Positions 1 to 8,258 of a stretch of DNA of 64,000 nt are shown piece after piece. The stretch comes from Demequina aestuarii (GTDB taxonomy: Bacteria; Actinomycetota; Actinomycetes; Actinomycetales; Demequinaceae). A model generated the notes under the pieces. The model made no database searches. It saw only the letters and a program-made list of their open reading frames with translations, and was not told the origin of the DNA. Both the position numbers and the translations under genes were made by a program. Every line of letters starts with the position of its first letter. Position 1 is the first letter of the stretch. Where the stretch lies: the NCBI RefSeq assembly GCF_000975095.1, contig NZ_BBRD01000001.1, positions 2,375,467 to 2,439,466 of the forward strand, read 5' to 3'.

Positions 1-37
1 GTTCACCGAGTGGGACGGTCCGCAGGTCGAGGGATGA
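1..37 (+). CDS. Possible C-terminal end of a gene entering from the left
   Basis: An open frame from base 2 reads FTEWDGPQVEG and stops at TGA 35-37. GC-rich third positions fit a coding tail, and a plus-strand gene here would converge on the NlpC/P60 gene that ends at 218. Eleven residues are too few to identify a family. Bases 38-217 hold no other gene that I can support. Confidence 0.25.
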   Translation, partial: FTEWDGPQVEG

Positions 38-217
38 CGGAGAAGCCGCCACGAAGTGAGGCATCTCATGTCGACGCTTCCCGGCGTGTCGCGGATGTAC
101 GAGGCGTGTCATCCAGATGCGCGGGAGAGCGACGCAGCGTGGGCTCAGAGAACCGGGTTCAGTGGCGAGAGCGCACAGGGCCGATGCACGAGCCGTCCAG
201 GGAGAGTCGCGCGAGGA

Positions 218-1639
218 CTACGGGCGGCCGATGTACGGCATCATGTCGCCGACAGCCCACGAGTAGAGGCTGCGTTGCTGCGCGGGCTTGCCGTGTGTCT
301 GGGCCTCCATGATCTGACCGTTGCCGATGTAGATCGCGACGTGGTAGATCGCCGAGGCGCTGCGGTTCGAACCCCAGAACACCAGGTCGCCCTTGCGCAA
401 CTGCGAGTACGGCAGCTTCGATACGCCTGCGTACTGGGTGCCGGAGGAACGCGGGATCGAGATCCCTGCCGTCCGCCATGACGCCGACGTCAGTCCGGAG
501 CAGTCGTACGCGGGGCCGTTGCCCGCCCACGCGTACGGCGCGCCCTTGAGGGTGAGCGAGTGCGAAGCGGCGCGCGAGCCCTGCGATGCGCTCGATCGCC
601 ACGAGTTCGTGGGCTCCGGCTCGGGCTCCGGCTCCGGTTCGGGTTCCGGCTCGGGCGCGGGGTTCGACGGCTGCTGCGGCTCGGGCTCCGCGGTCTCGGT
701 GGGGCGCGGGTTCGGCGCCGGCGTCACGGGGTTGTCGGTCGGGGATCCGCCGCTGTTCGAGCCGCCCCCGTTCGAGCCGCTGTCGCTCGACCCGCCGCCG
801 TTCGAAGCGGGCGGCGCCGCCTGCTCGGCACGCTGCTGCTCCTCCTGGAACTGCGCCTGCTGGCGTGCCGCGCGCTCGGAGGCGAGCCCGTTCTGTCGCT
901 CCTGCTCGAGCTCCGCGGTGACCCCGCGCATCTCGGCCAGTCGCGTGACTGCGGCGGCGCGCGCCGTCGCGGCATCCCCCACGGCCTGTTCCGCGGACTC
1001 GCGAGCGCCCTTGGCGGTCTCGAGTGCGGTGGCGGCCTCTGCCGCGGCCGTCTCGGCGGTGACCGCCGCCTGCTGCGCGTACTCGCGGGTGGTCGCGGCG
1101 ACGATCTCGGCTGCCTGGACCTGCTGCACCGTCGAGTCGGCATCGGCCGATGCGCGGGCGAGCCCCTCGGTGCGGGTCATGACCTCGTCGAAGCCGTCGG
1201 ACTTCACAATCGCCTCGATGTTGCCCATCGAACCCGCATTGCGGTACGAGGCCATCGCAACGGCAGCCAGCCCGGTCTTGGCCTCCGCCAGCGCGGCATC
1301 GGCCTCGTCGGCGCGCTTGTTCGCGGCATAGAGCTGGCGCTCGGCCGCCACGGCGGCGTCCTGCGCGAGGTGGTAGTCCTCGTCGGCGAGACGCGCAGCG
1401 ACATCGGCCTGGTGCAAGGCATCTTCGAGCTGAGCGATGGCGGCATCGAGCTGGGCCACTCCAGTGGCCGCGTCCGAGGCTGCGGCCTGCGCGGCGGCGA
1501 TCTCGTCCTCGCCCGGGTAGTCAGCGGCGCGGGCCGGCGCGATCGGGAAGGCCACGAGCGCCGTGAAAGCGAGCGCCGTCACGAGCCCCATCGTGCCCAC
1601 GGAGTGGGGTGCACGGCGGAGCGTGTGCCATCGCGACAT
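218..1639 (-). CDS. Secreted NlpC/P60-family peptidoglycan hydrolase with coiled-coil region
   Basis: 473 residues. A signal peptide (hydrophobic stretch ending near APARA) is followed by a long Ala/Glu/Asp-rich coiled coil (about residues 35-260), a Gly/Ser then Pro-Glu linker (repeated PEPEPE), and a C-terminal NlpC/P60 domain. The nucleophile is Cys380 in YDCSGLT and the general base His433 in YHVAIYIG. Enzymes of this RipA-like layout cut the D-Glu-DAP link in peptide stems during cell separation. I start at ATG 1639 because AGAAGG lies 8 nt before it and the signal peptide then begins properly; an in-frame ATG at 1708 would add 23 unlikely residues overlapping the promoter. Exact biological role (division or growth) is inferred. 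Confidence 0.9.
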   Translation of the reverse strand: MSRWHTLRRAPHSVGTMGLVTALAFTALVAFPIAPARAADYPGEDEIAAAQAAASDAATGVAQLDAAIAQLEDALHQADVAARLADEDYHLAQDAAVAAERQLYAANKRADEADAALAEAKTGLAAVAMASYRNAGSMGNIEAIVKSDGFDEVMTRTEGLARASADADSTVQQVQAAEIVAATTREYAQQAAVTAETAAAEAATALETAKGARESAEQAVGDAATARAAAVTRLAEMRGVTAELEQERQNGLASERAARQQAQFQEEQQRAEQAAPPASNGGGSSDSGSNGGGSNSGGSPTDNPVTPAPNPRPTETAEPEPQQPSNPAPEPEPEPEPEPEPEPTNSWRSSASQGSRAASHSLTLKGAPYAWAGNGPAYDCSGLTSASWRTAGISIPRSSGTQYAGVSKLPYSQLRKGDLVFWGSNRSASAIYHVAIYIGNGQIMEAQTHGKPAQQRSLYSWAVGDMMPYIGRP

Positions 1640-1666
1640 GTCGCCTGCCTTCTGAAGAACCATCGT

Positions 1667-1708
1667 TGTCACATCTGTCACATGCATCACATGCGACTCA
1701 CCTGTCAA
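1667..1708 (-). promoter_or_regulatory. Promoter region with GTCACA direct repeats / Crp-like site
   Basis: On the plus strand GTCACAT (1668), GTCACAT (1677) and ATCACAT (1686) recur every 9 nt. Bases 76-91 of this stretch (1676-1691) read TGTCACATGCATCACA, one base from the TGTGA-N6-TCACA Crp/GlxR consensus. A TTGACA -35 box on the minus strand lies at 1708-1703. Direct GTCACA repeats of 9-nt period resemble MtrA boxes, and MtrA is known to control peptidoglycan hydrolases in other actinobacteria. Which regulator binds cannot be told from sequence. Confidence 0.5.
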
Positions 1709-1793
1709 AGACTAAACGCCGTTCCTCCATCTGGCTACCCCCTGTGAGAAAACGGACAGACCGCGCGACTCCATCGGCTCCCGCGCCATCCCC

Positions 1794-1799
1794 TAGTGT
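1794..1799 (+). promoter_or_regulatory. -10 box for leaderless metX
   Basis: TAGTGT (TANNNT) ends 6 nt before the metX ATG at 1806 and no Shine-Dalgarno sequence is present. This spacing places the transcription start at the A of the ATG. The same arrangement recurs before several other genes in this window. Confidence 0.55.
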
Positions 1800-1805
1800 G
1801 GCCGC

Positions 1806-3002
1806 ATGGATGACGATGGGCTGGAGACCGAGGCCTGGGCCGCTGACGAGGGCCCGACCGTCGGCGTCCCCATCCCCGCATCGGCCGCCTGGCGCGAAGG
1901 CGACCACCCGGGGCGCCGCCGGTTCTTCTCGCTGGGAGACCTGACGCTCGAGGCCGACCCGATGGGCACGCTCCCGGGAGTGACGCTCGCGTACGAGACG
2001 TGGGGCGAGTTGAACCCTGCGAAGGACAACGCGGTCTACATCGCGCACGCCCTCACCGGGGACAGCCACGTGTGGGGGCCCGCTGAGGACGGCCACATCA
2101 CCGGTGGCTGGTGGAACGCGATGGTGGGACCGGGCCGGCCCATCGACCCCGAACGACACTTCATCGTCTGCGCCAACGTGGTCGGAGGGTGCCAGGGCAG
2201 CACGGGACCCGCGAGCGCACACCCGGTCGACGGACGGCCATGGGGATCCCGCTTCCCCTACGTGACCATGCGCGACATGGTGAACGCCGAGATCGCACTC
2301 GCCGATCACCTCGGCGTGGACCGCTGGCGGCTCATCACCGGACCGTCGATGGGCGGCATGCGCGCCATCGAATGGACCGTCATGGCGCCCGGCCGGGTGG
2401 GCGCGATCGCTCCCGTGGGGTCCACCGCCGCCGTGACCGCGGACCAGATCGCGTGGTCCACCACTCAGCTCGCAGCCATTGCGGCCGACCCGAACTTCCG
2501 GGGCGGCGACTACTACGGCGCCCCCGACGGGCAGGGGCCCCACGTCGGGCTCGGCATCGCGCGGATGATCGCCCACACCACATACCGATCAGAGCGAGAG
2601 CTCGCCGACCGGTTCGGGCGGTCGTATCAGGGCGACTCGGACCCGCTCGGCAGAGGCGGGCTCTTCGCAGTGCAGAGCTACCTGCAGCACCATGCGCGCA
2701 AGCTGGCGCGCAGGTTCGACGCGAACACCTATGTACGGCTCGCTCAGGCGATCCAGAGCCACGACGTGGGCCGCGACCGCGGTGGGGTCGAGACCGCCCT
2801 GGCGCGCTACACCGACCCGGCGCTCGTGATCGCCGTCGACTCGGACCGCCTCTACCCGCTGAAGAACTCCCAGCGACTGGACGCTGCGCTCTCCGGCTCC
2901 GACGGCGTCAAAGTGGTCCACTCCCCCGTGGGCCATGACGGGTTCCTGGTCGAGTCCGGACAGCTCAACGCATTCATGCAGGAGTTCGAGCGCTCGCTCT
3001 AG
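1806..3002 (+). CDS. metX: Homoserine O-acetyltransferase, first copy
   Basis: 398 residues, the usual family length. It transfers acetyl from acetyl-CoA to homoserine, the entry to direct-sulfhydrylation methionine synthesis. The alpha/beta-hydrolase triad is visible: nucleophile Ser181 in GPSMGG, Asp in AVDSDRLYP and His in GHDGFLV near the C-terminus. Conserved YETWGELN and NVVGGCQG motifs are present. It is clearly paralogous to the copy at 7059-8237 (shared GDYY, TTYRSE/TTYRTS, FDANTY/FDANSY blocks), yet is separated from metY by about 2.7 kb of unrelated sequence. It could have diverged in substrate (for example O-succinyl transfer), which motif reading cannot exclude. Confidence 0.9.
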   Translation: MDDDGLETEAWAADEGPTVGVPIPASAAWREGDHPGRRRFFSLGDLTLEADPMGTLPGVTLAYETWGELNPAKDNAVYIAHALTGDSHVWGPAEDGHITGGWWNAMVGPGRPIDPERHFIVCANVVGGCQGSTGPASAHPVDGRPWGSRFPYVTMRDMVNAEIALADHLGVDRWRLITGPSMGGMRAIEWTVMAPGRVGAIAPVGSTAAVTADQIAWSTTQLAAIAADPNFRGGDYYGAPDGQGPHVGLGIARMIAHTTYRSERELADRFGRSYQGDSDPLGRGGLFAVQSYLQHHARKLARRFDANTYVRLAQAIQSHDVGRDRGGVETALARYTDPALVIAVDSDRLYPLKNSQRLDAALSGSDGVKVVHSPVGHDGFLVESGQLNAFMQEFERSL

Positions 3003-3220
3003 TCTTCAGGCGGCCGATGCCCGAACGACGAGGTCGCGACTGAGCCTGTCGAGATAGGTCGGGATACGGAGACGCTTGCTCGACTCGTGTACAGACAACT
3101 GTTGTGCGGGTACACCCAGTTCTCGGGTCACAGCGCCGGCAGAGGATTGGTAGATTCGCGCTGGAACAAGCCAGTACTCGCGTCGGCTCCGGCCGACGCC
3201 GATCAGCGGGAGCATCCATC

Positions 3221-3874
3221 GTGGCAGATCGACAAGACGCGGCTGGCGCTCGCGTTGCGCTCGTCGCAAGCGCCGCCGTCGCGGTCACCGCTCTGCTCGC
3301 GTACGCACTGCAGGAATCTGACGCGACTGCGATCTGGCTCTACTACTCCAATCTCAGCGCCGCGGCAACCGCCGTGATAACGATCGGACGACTCACGGGG
3401 CGTGGCTTTCGGTCCGCCCTGTTCATCGGCTTCGCGGCGACGTCCTCACTCTTCTCGGCGATAATCTTCCTCGCGGTCATTGCCCCAGTCAACGGCATCG
3501 CAGAGTGGAGCGATCCATGGTCGGCCATCCACTCACTGAGTCTTCACATCGCACTGCCCATCGCCACCGTGCTGGCGCTGATCACAGTCCCGCACTCCGG
3601 GGTGCCCATATGGCGTGGAGTCGCGACGTGGATGATTCCGCCCGGGCTCTATGTCACGTTCCTGCTGATCGCCAGCGCGGGGGGGTGGATCGCCGACGTT
3701 CCCTATCTCTTCCTCTCCGTCGGCCAATATGGACCGCTGCGGGTCCTGCTCCATATCTCCGTGCTACTGGGGGTCTTCTCGCTCTGTTGTGCCGCCATAT
3801 CCGCTCTCCAGCGGCGCACAGCCTCCAAGACGGATCACTCACAGCCGCCGGGGGGCCTCAGGAGAGCAATGTGA
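3221..3874 (+). CDS. Polytopic membrane protein, Pr6Pr-like
   Basis: 217 residues from GTG 3221, which has GGGAG 8 nt upstream; longer in-frame starts add a non-membrane, low-complexity stretch. About six hydrophobic segments are visible, including ALVASAAVAVTALLAYAL and ALFIGFAATSSLFSAIIFL. The pattern of six helices and YSNLSA near the first loop resembles the Pr6Pr (FAR-17a/AIG1-like) family, whose function is not established. It lies between metX and metY with no link to methionine synthesis, and its 3' end overlaps the convergent gene at 3858 by 17 nt. Codon use is less GC-rich than its neighbours, compatible with recent acquisition. Confidence 0.65.
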   Translation: MADRQDAAGARVALVASAAVAVTALLAYALQESDATAIWLYYSNLSAAATAVITIGRLTGRGFRSALFIGFAATSSLFSAIIFLAVIAPVNGIAEWSDPWSAIHSLSLHIALPIATVLALITVPHSGVPIWRGVATWMIPPGLYVTFLLIASAGGWIADVPYLFLSVGQYGPLRVLLHISVLLGVFSLCCAAISALQRRTASKTDHSQPPGGLRRAM

Positions 3875-4892
3875 AGATCAACACGCTCAGTACCACCAGC
3901 CCGATGGCAAACGCGGCGAAGTAGTGAGCGTCGTCTCGCCAGTTCTTGCGCCGATCCTGTGTCTCTCGTCGTAGGACAAAGACTCCATACACCGCCGCCG
4001 TGACGGCGAAGAACAGAAGCGCGAATACGTTGCGCTCAGACGATGACTCAAGCATCGCGAGAGTGAAGAGCGATGCCCCCATCGCCATGGGGACTCCAGT
4101 CAAGAACGTCATATAGACGAACGGGTCCTTCTGCTTCCTAGGGTACCCACACGCGAGGAGGAAGGCTATACCTGCTGAGAGAAAGATGGCGACCGACAAT
4201 GACAAGGGAAGACTGGCGCCATCTTTCGCTGAGGAGATCAAGGCCACCATGGTCAGTACGTAGCCCGCGAAGCCGACATACGTGACGAACACCAAGAACA
4301 ACGTATTGATCAACACATGTGGCGACGTGAGTGAGTGGTGGCGACTCTCGGGCGGCCAAGGGTCCTTTCGTGCGATTCGGGCGTCGATGGCTGGCTCCAC
4401 CTTCAACTGCTGCGTTCTGACGAACGCGAGGACCACGAGCACCACGAGGGGCAACAGGATGTTGGCGAGCACGTCCCCGGTCAGCCCATCTTTGGGATCC
4501 ACAGGCAACTCGCTCACGACCCAGATCACAGCACTGGCTGCCCCGGCTCCCGCAGTGTTGGTACCCAGGTTCTCCCAGGCCCTGCCAGTGGGCTTCCTGC
4601 TGGGAGACAGGAATCTTTCGTCGCCACGAGTCCCTTGCCGCCAATCCTCAAGAACACCAGCAACCACAGCCAACAGTCCCAGCCCGATCAGGGCGACGGC
4701 CGTCGGCACGAGCGGAACGCTCGAGGGAAACAACGACACGTCTTGTGTGCTGGCGATGAAGGCGGCGGCAGAGGCGAGTGTCGCGAGCACCCAGGCCCCA
4801 TCCCGTGGATGAGGTGATGGAAGAATACGGGCGATCAGGAGGATGATGACATACAAGACCGCCACCATGCCCAACACCAAAGAATCAGACAA
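3858..4892 (-). CDS. Hypothetical polytopic membrane protein
   Basis: 344 residues. I do not recognise a family. Hydrophobic helices pair at the N-terminus (LVLGMVAVLYVIILLIARIL; WVLATLASAAAFIAS), then a central charged loop (residues about 95-115) and a run of further helices to the C-terminal VVLSVLIFTLL; roughly nine or ten in total. The start is TTG 4892 with GAGAGG about 10 nt upstream; an ATG nine codons in (VLGM) is the alternative. GC content is visibly lower than the flanking met genes. Together with the convergent Pr6Pr-like gene it forms a small accessory insert. Confidence 0.6.
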   Translation of the reverse strand: MSDSLVLGMVAVLYVIILLIARILPSPHPRDGAWVLATLASAAAFIASTQDVSLFPSSVPLVPTAVALIGLGLLAVVAGVLEDWRQGTRGDERFLSPSRKPTGRAWENLGTNTAGAGAASAVIWVVSELPVDPKDGLTGDVLANILLPLVVLVVLAFVRTQQLKVEPAIDARIARKDPWPPESRHHSLTSPHVLINTLFLVFVTYVGFAGYVLTMVALISSAKDGASLPLSLSVAIFLSAGIAFLLACGYPRKQKDPFVYMTFLTGVPMAMGASLFTLAMLESSSERNVFALLFFAVTAAVYGVFVLRRETQDRRKNWRDDAHYFAAFAIGLVVLSVLIFTLLS

Positions 4893-5708
4893 TGATCGAT
4901 CCTCTCAACGAAGGAATGCCGCATCCATGTGGAACATTGCAGGAGTTTGAAGATCCGGCTGTCGCGCCAGAGATTAGCGCGGGAGACTTGAACAGGCAAG
5001 AGATTCTTCGATATTTATCCGATGCAATCCGAATCGAGACCCTTCTCCGTATCTGCGTCTATCTTGCGGTGCGCGCCCACCGCGAGCATGACGACGACGC
5101 TCGACGCTCGTTGCGAGGTGCGCGGCGTGGTTGGCACAGGGCCGGGTCGAGCGCCCACCCTCTGGGCATTACGTTCGGCAACGGCCGATGCGCTGGCTGA
5201 ACGCCACCCGAGCGCCGGAGAAGCGCCTGGAATCACTAGTGGCACTTGGTTGTGTGCCTCCGGTGCGCAACTGACCACCCCAAGTGAGCCACGCTTGGTG
5301 CGAGACCCACCTTCCGTCTGGCAGCCGGCGACGAGGGCTCAATACTCCAGTGATGGGCGCATCGAACCCAGTCGACGTCGCCAAGATGGGCAGAGCTCCA
5401 ACTCAAGCCCCTTATGACGAACACGGGTTTGGCAGCACCGCACCCGGTGTCCTACACTCACCAGCATGTTCCGTCGAATGTGTCGCTGACCAGCGCACGT
5501 TCGGCGTGCGCCCACACGGGCGCGCCTCACCATAGGCGAACCGCTCCCGGCATCGAGCCGGCAGCTGCCCCGCGGGCACACCCTTCGTGACACCAGGCCC
5601 GAGCATGGGCCGTGGGCCAGCGGCGATCCCGTGGCGGCCGACGGGTGATGACGGGCCCCACCCCCACTGCATCGCCACCCCTGGCACCCACCACCCAAGG
5701 AGCACCAC
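4893..5708. other. 816-bp region without a supported gene; metY leader
   Basis: Open frames here are short, on conflicting strands, and lack family features or a codon bias like their neighbours. Bases 4893-5060 are relatively AT-rich. A perfect 7-bp stem (GCGCACG / CGTGCGC around TTCGG) lies at 5493-5511, and GGTGTC at 5446-5451 could pair with GACACC near 5589. The last bases give the metY ribosome-binding site, AAGGAG at 5697-5702. A structured 5' leader controlling metY is possible, but I could not match it to a SAM riboswitch. Confidence 0.4.
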
Positions 5709-7055
5709 ATGTCCACTGAATGGGCCTTCGAGACCAAGCAGATCCACGCCGGCCAGAACCCGGACCCGGCCACCGGCGCTCGCGCGCTGCCGATCCATCA
5801 GACCACCTCTTTCGTCTTCGAGGACACGAACCAGGCCGCCGCACGCTTCGCCCTGGCGCAGCTCGGACCCATCTACACGCGCATCGGCAACCCCACCCAG
5901 CAGGCCGTCGAGGACCGCGTGGCGGCGCTCGAGGGCGGCGTCGGCGCGCTGCTGCTCGCATCAGGCTCGGCGGCCAACACGATCGCGATCCAGAACCTGG
6001 CCGAGGCCGGCGACCACATCGTCTCGTCTCCCTCGCTCTACGGCGGCACCTACAACCTGTTCCACTACACGCTTCCCAAGTTCGGCATCGAGGTCTCGTT
6101 CGTGGAGAACCCGGACGACCCGGAGTCGTGGCGCGCGGCGGCCCGACCGAACACGAAGGCCTTCTTCGGCGAGTCGATCTCCAACCCCAAGCAGGACGTC
6201 CTGGACATCGAGGCCGTCGCGGCGGTCGCGCATGAGATCGGCGTGCCGCTCATCATCGACAACACCGTGGCCTCGCCCTACCTCGTCGAACCGCTCAAGT
6301 GGGGAGCCGACATCGTGACGCACTCGGCGACCAAGTACCTGGGCGGTCACGGCACGGCCATCGGCGGCGTCATCGTCGACGGCGGCTCGTTCGACTACGC
6401 CCAGCACCCCGACCGGTTCCCGCAGTACAACACCCCTGACCCGAGCTACCACGGGCTCGTGTACGCGCGTGACCTGGGGGTCGGCTCGGCCTTCGGCGCC
6501 AACCTCTCCTTCATCCTCAAGGCACGCGTGCAGCTCCTGCGCGACACCGGCCCCGCGATCTCGCCGTTCAATGCGTTCCTGATCGCGCAGGGCCTCGAGA
6601 CGCTGTCGCTGCGCATCGAGCGTCACGTCGAGAACGCGGTGAGCGTGGCGGACTACCTCGAGGGTCGTGACGACGTGCTGTCCGTCGCCTACTCGGGCCT
6701 GGCCTCGTCACCGTGGCATGCGCTGCAGCAGAAGTACGCCCCGCGCGGCGGCGGCTCAGTGCTCGCGTTCGAGATCGCCGGGGGCAAGGAGGCCGGCCAG
6801 GCCTTCGTCGACGCCCTCGAACTCCACTCGCTCGTGGCCAACATCGGCGACGTCCGCTCGTTGGTGATCCACCCCGCGACCACCACGCACTCGCAACTGA
6901 CGCCAGAGGAGCAGTCAGCGGCGGGCGTGACGCCTGGGCTCGTGCGTCTGGCCGTCGGCATCGAGCACATCGGCGACATCTTGGCCGACCTCGAGCGGGG
7001 CTTCGCAGCGGCCGCGGCCGTCCGTGAAGGCGCCGGAGAGACCGCCGGGGTCTGA
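5709..7055 (+). CDS. metY: O-acetylhomoserine sulfhydrylase (aminocarboxypropyltransferase)
   Basis: 448 residues, full length for the Cys/Met-metabolism PLP enzymes. It joins O-acetylhomoserine with sulfide (or methanethiol) to give homocysteine (or methionine). PLP-binding Lys209 sits in HSATKYLGGHG; the family motifs YTRIGNPT near residue 57 and LIIDNTVASPY are present. The length and the HGTAIGGV stretch match MetY rather than cystathionine gamma-synthase. AAGGAG lies 6 nt before the ATG. The stop is followed 3 nt later by the second metX, so substrate-making and substrate-using enzymes are co-transcribed. Confidence 0.95.
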   Translation: MSTEWAFETKQIHAGQNPDPATGARALPIHQTTSFVFEDTNQAAARFALAQLGPIYTRIGNPTQQAVEDRVAALEGGVGALLLASGSAANTIAIQNLAEAGDHIVSSPSLYGGTYNLFHYTLPKFGIEVSFVENPDDPESWRAAARPNTKAFFGESISNPKQDVLDIEAVAAVAHEIGVPLIIDNTVASPYLVEPLKWGADIVTHSATKYLGGHGTAIGGVIVDGGSFDYAQHPDRFPQYNTPDPSYHGLVYARDLGVGSAFGANLSFILKARVQLLRDTGPAISPFNAFLIAQGLETLSLRIERHVENAVSVADYLEGRDDVLSVAYSGLASSPWHALQQKYAPRGGGSVLAFEIAGGKEAGQAFVDALELHSLVANIGDVRSLVIHPATTTHSQLTPEEQSAAGVTPGLVRLAVGIEHIGDILADLERGFAAAAAVREGAGETAGV

Positions 7056-7058
7056 CGC

Positions 7059-8237
7059 ATGCCTGCACCCGGAGCGCCGTGGGCGCCAGACGGCATCGTG
7101 AGCGGTGAACTGCCGCGCGTGACCGCTGCCTGGCGCCCAGGCGACCCGGTGGGACGCCGCCAATTCCTGGACCTCGCGTCTCTGCCGCTCGAGGCCGATG
7201 CTCACGGCGCGCTCGACGTCACGCTCGCCTACGAGACCTGGGGCGAGCTCAACGCCGCTCGCGACAACGCGGTCTACGTCGCGCACGCGTTCACGGGCGA
7301 CAGTCACGTGCTCGGGCCGGCCGAGCCGGGGCATGCGAGCCCCGGCTGGTGGCCAGCGATCGTCGGACCCGGGCGTGCCATCGATCCGGAGCGGCACTTC
7401 ATCGTCTCCGCCAATGTGGTCGGAGGATGCCAAGGCACCACGGGACCCGCGCACCCACACCCCGACGATGGCCACGCCTGGGGCTCGCGCTTTCCATGGG
7501 TGACGGTGCGCGACATGGTGACCGCGGAGGCCCGGCTGGCCGATGCGCTGGGCATCGACCGGTGGCGCCTCGTGATTGGCCCCTCGCTCGGCGGCCTCCG
7601 GGCGCTCGAATGGGCGGCCTCCTTCCCCGACCGGGTTCAGGGCATCGGCGTCATCGGCGCCACCGCAGCGACCACTGCGGACCAGATCGCGTGGGGCTCC
7701 GCGCAGGCACACGCGATCCACCTGGATCCCGGCTTTCGCGGCGGCGACTACTACGACGTGGACGATGGTGCGGGCCCTCATCGGGGGCTCGCCCTGGCGC
7801 GCGAGATCGCCCACACGACCTACCGGACGTCTGCCGAGCTCGACGCGCGGTTCGGACGCACCGTCCAGCACGGCGACCCCTTGACGCCTCACGGCCAGTT
7901 CGCCGTGCAGAGCTACCTGGCCCACCACGGCACCAAGCTGGTCGGCAGGTTCGACGCGAACTCGTACCTGCGCATGATTCACGCCGTGGACACTCACGAC
8001 GTGGGCCGCGGTCGAGGCGGCGCGGCGCGCGCACTCTCAGCGTTCACGGGGCGAGCGCTGGTCGTGGCGGTGGATTCGGACCGCCTCTACCCCGTCGACG
8101 ATGCCAGACGCACGGCCGAGGCACTCGGCACGGGCACCGAGGTCACGGTGCTCGAGGCCGCCAGCGGTCACGACAGCTTCTTGGCCGACTGGCCGGAACT
8201 GGCGCAGGAGGTCGCCGCCTTCGAGCGTGACCTGTGA
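7059..8237 (+). CDS. metX: Homoserine O-acetyltransferase, second copy, in operon with metY
   Basis: 392 residues. Triad: Ser176 in GPSLGG, Asp in AVDSDRLYP, His in GHDSFLA. Starts 3 nt after the metY stop, so translation is probably coupled. It shares most of its length with the copy at 1806 (by eye well over half of residues identical), the N-terminal 20 residues being unrelated. The linked copy is the expected supplier of O-acetylhomoserine to MetY. The window does not show why the genome keeps two. Confidence 0.92.
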   Translation: MPAPGAPWAPDGIVSGELPRVTAAWRPGDPVGRRQFLDLASLPLEADAHGALDVTLAYETWGELNAARDNAVYVAHAFTGDSHVLGPAEPGHASPGWWPAIVGPGRAIDPERHFIVSANVVGGCQGTTGPAHPHPDDGHAWGSRFPWVTVRDMVTAEARLADALGIDRWRLVIGPSLGGLRALEWAASFPDRVQGIGVIGATAATTADQIAWGSAQAHAIHLDPGFRGGDYYDVDDGAGPHRGLALAREIAHTTYRTSAELDARFGRTVQHGDPLTPHGQFAVQSYLAHHGTKLVGRFDANSYLRMIHAVDTHDVGRGRGGAARALSAFTGRALVVAVDSDRLYPVDDARRTAEALGTGTEVTVLEAASGHDSFLADWPELAQEVAAFERDL

Positions 8238-8258
8238 GCGGGACCTGAGCCCGAGAGG

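Noticed and set aside
355-385. GGTTCGAACCCCAG resembling a tRNA T-arm
   Set aside because: No acceptor, D or anticodon arms surround it; it lies inside the NlpC/P60 coding sequence.
600-680. Tandem GGCTCCGGCTCGGG repeat
   Set aside because: It is simply the coding sequence of the Pro-Glu linker of the NlpC/P60 protein, not an independent repeat element.
560-1747. Long plus-strand frames opposite the NlpC/P60 gene
   Set aside because: They are antisense shadows of a high-GC gene, rich in Arg/Ala/Gly without domains; the minus-strand gene has a signal peptide and a catalytic domain.
3035-3060. ACTGAGCCTGTCGAGATAGG, like a widespread intergenic GAGCCTGTCGA motif
   Set aside because: Only one copy is visible in the window and there is no partner arm, so it is not called a repeat.
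4892-5200. Plus-strand 102-codon frame beginning MIDPLNEG
   Set aside because: It overlaps the start of the divergent membrane-protein gene, lacks a ribosome-binding site and family features, and its third positions do not look coding.
5493-5511. Hairpin GCGCACG-TTCGG-CGTGCGC as a terminator
   Set aside because: No T-run follows on either strand and no gene ends close to it.
5440-5640. Possible SAM-IV type riboswitch before metY
   Set aside because: End-like GTGACACCAGG and a GCCGGCA stretch are suggestive, but the conserved CCGGCAACC core and the paired P2/P3 helices do not line up, so no RNA feature is called.
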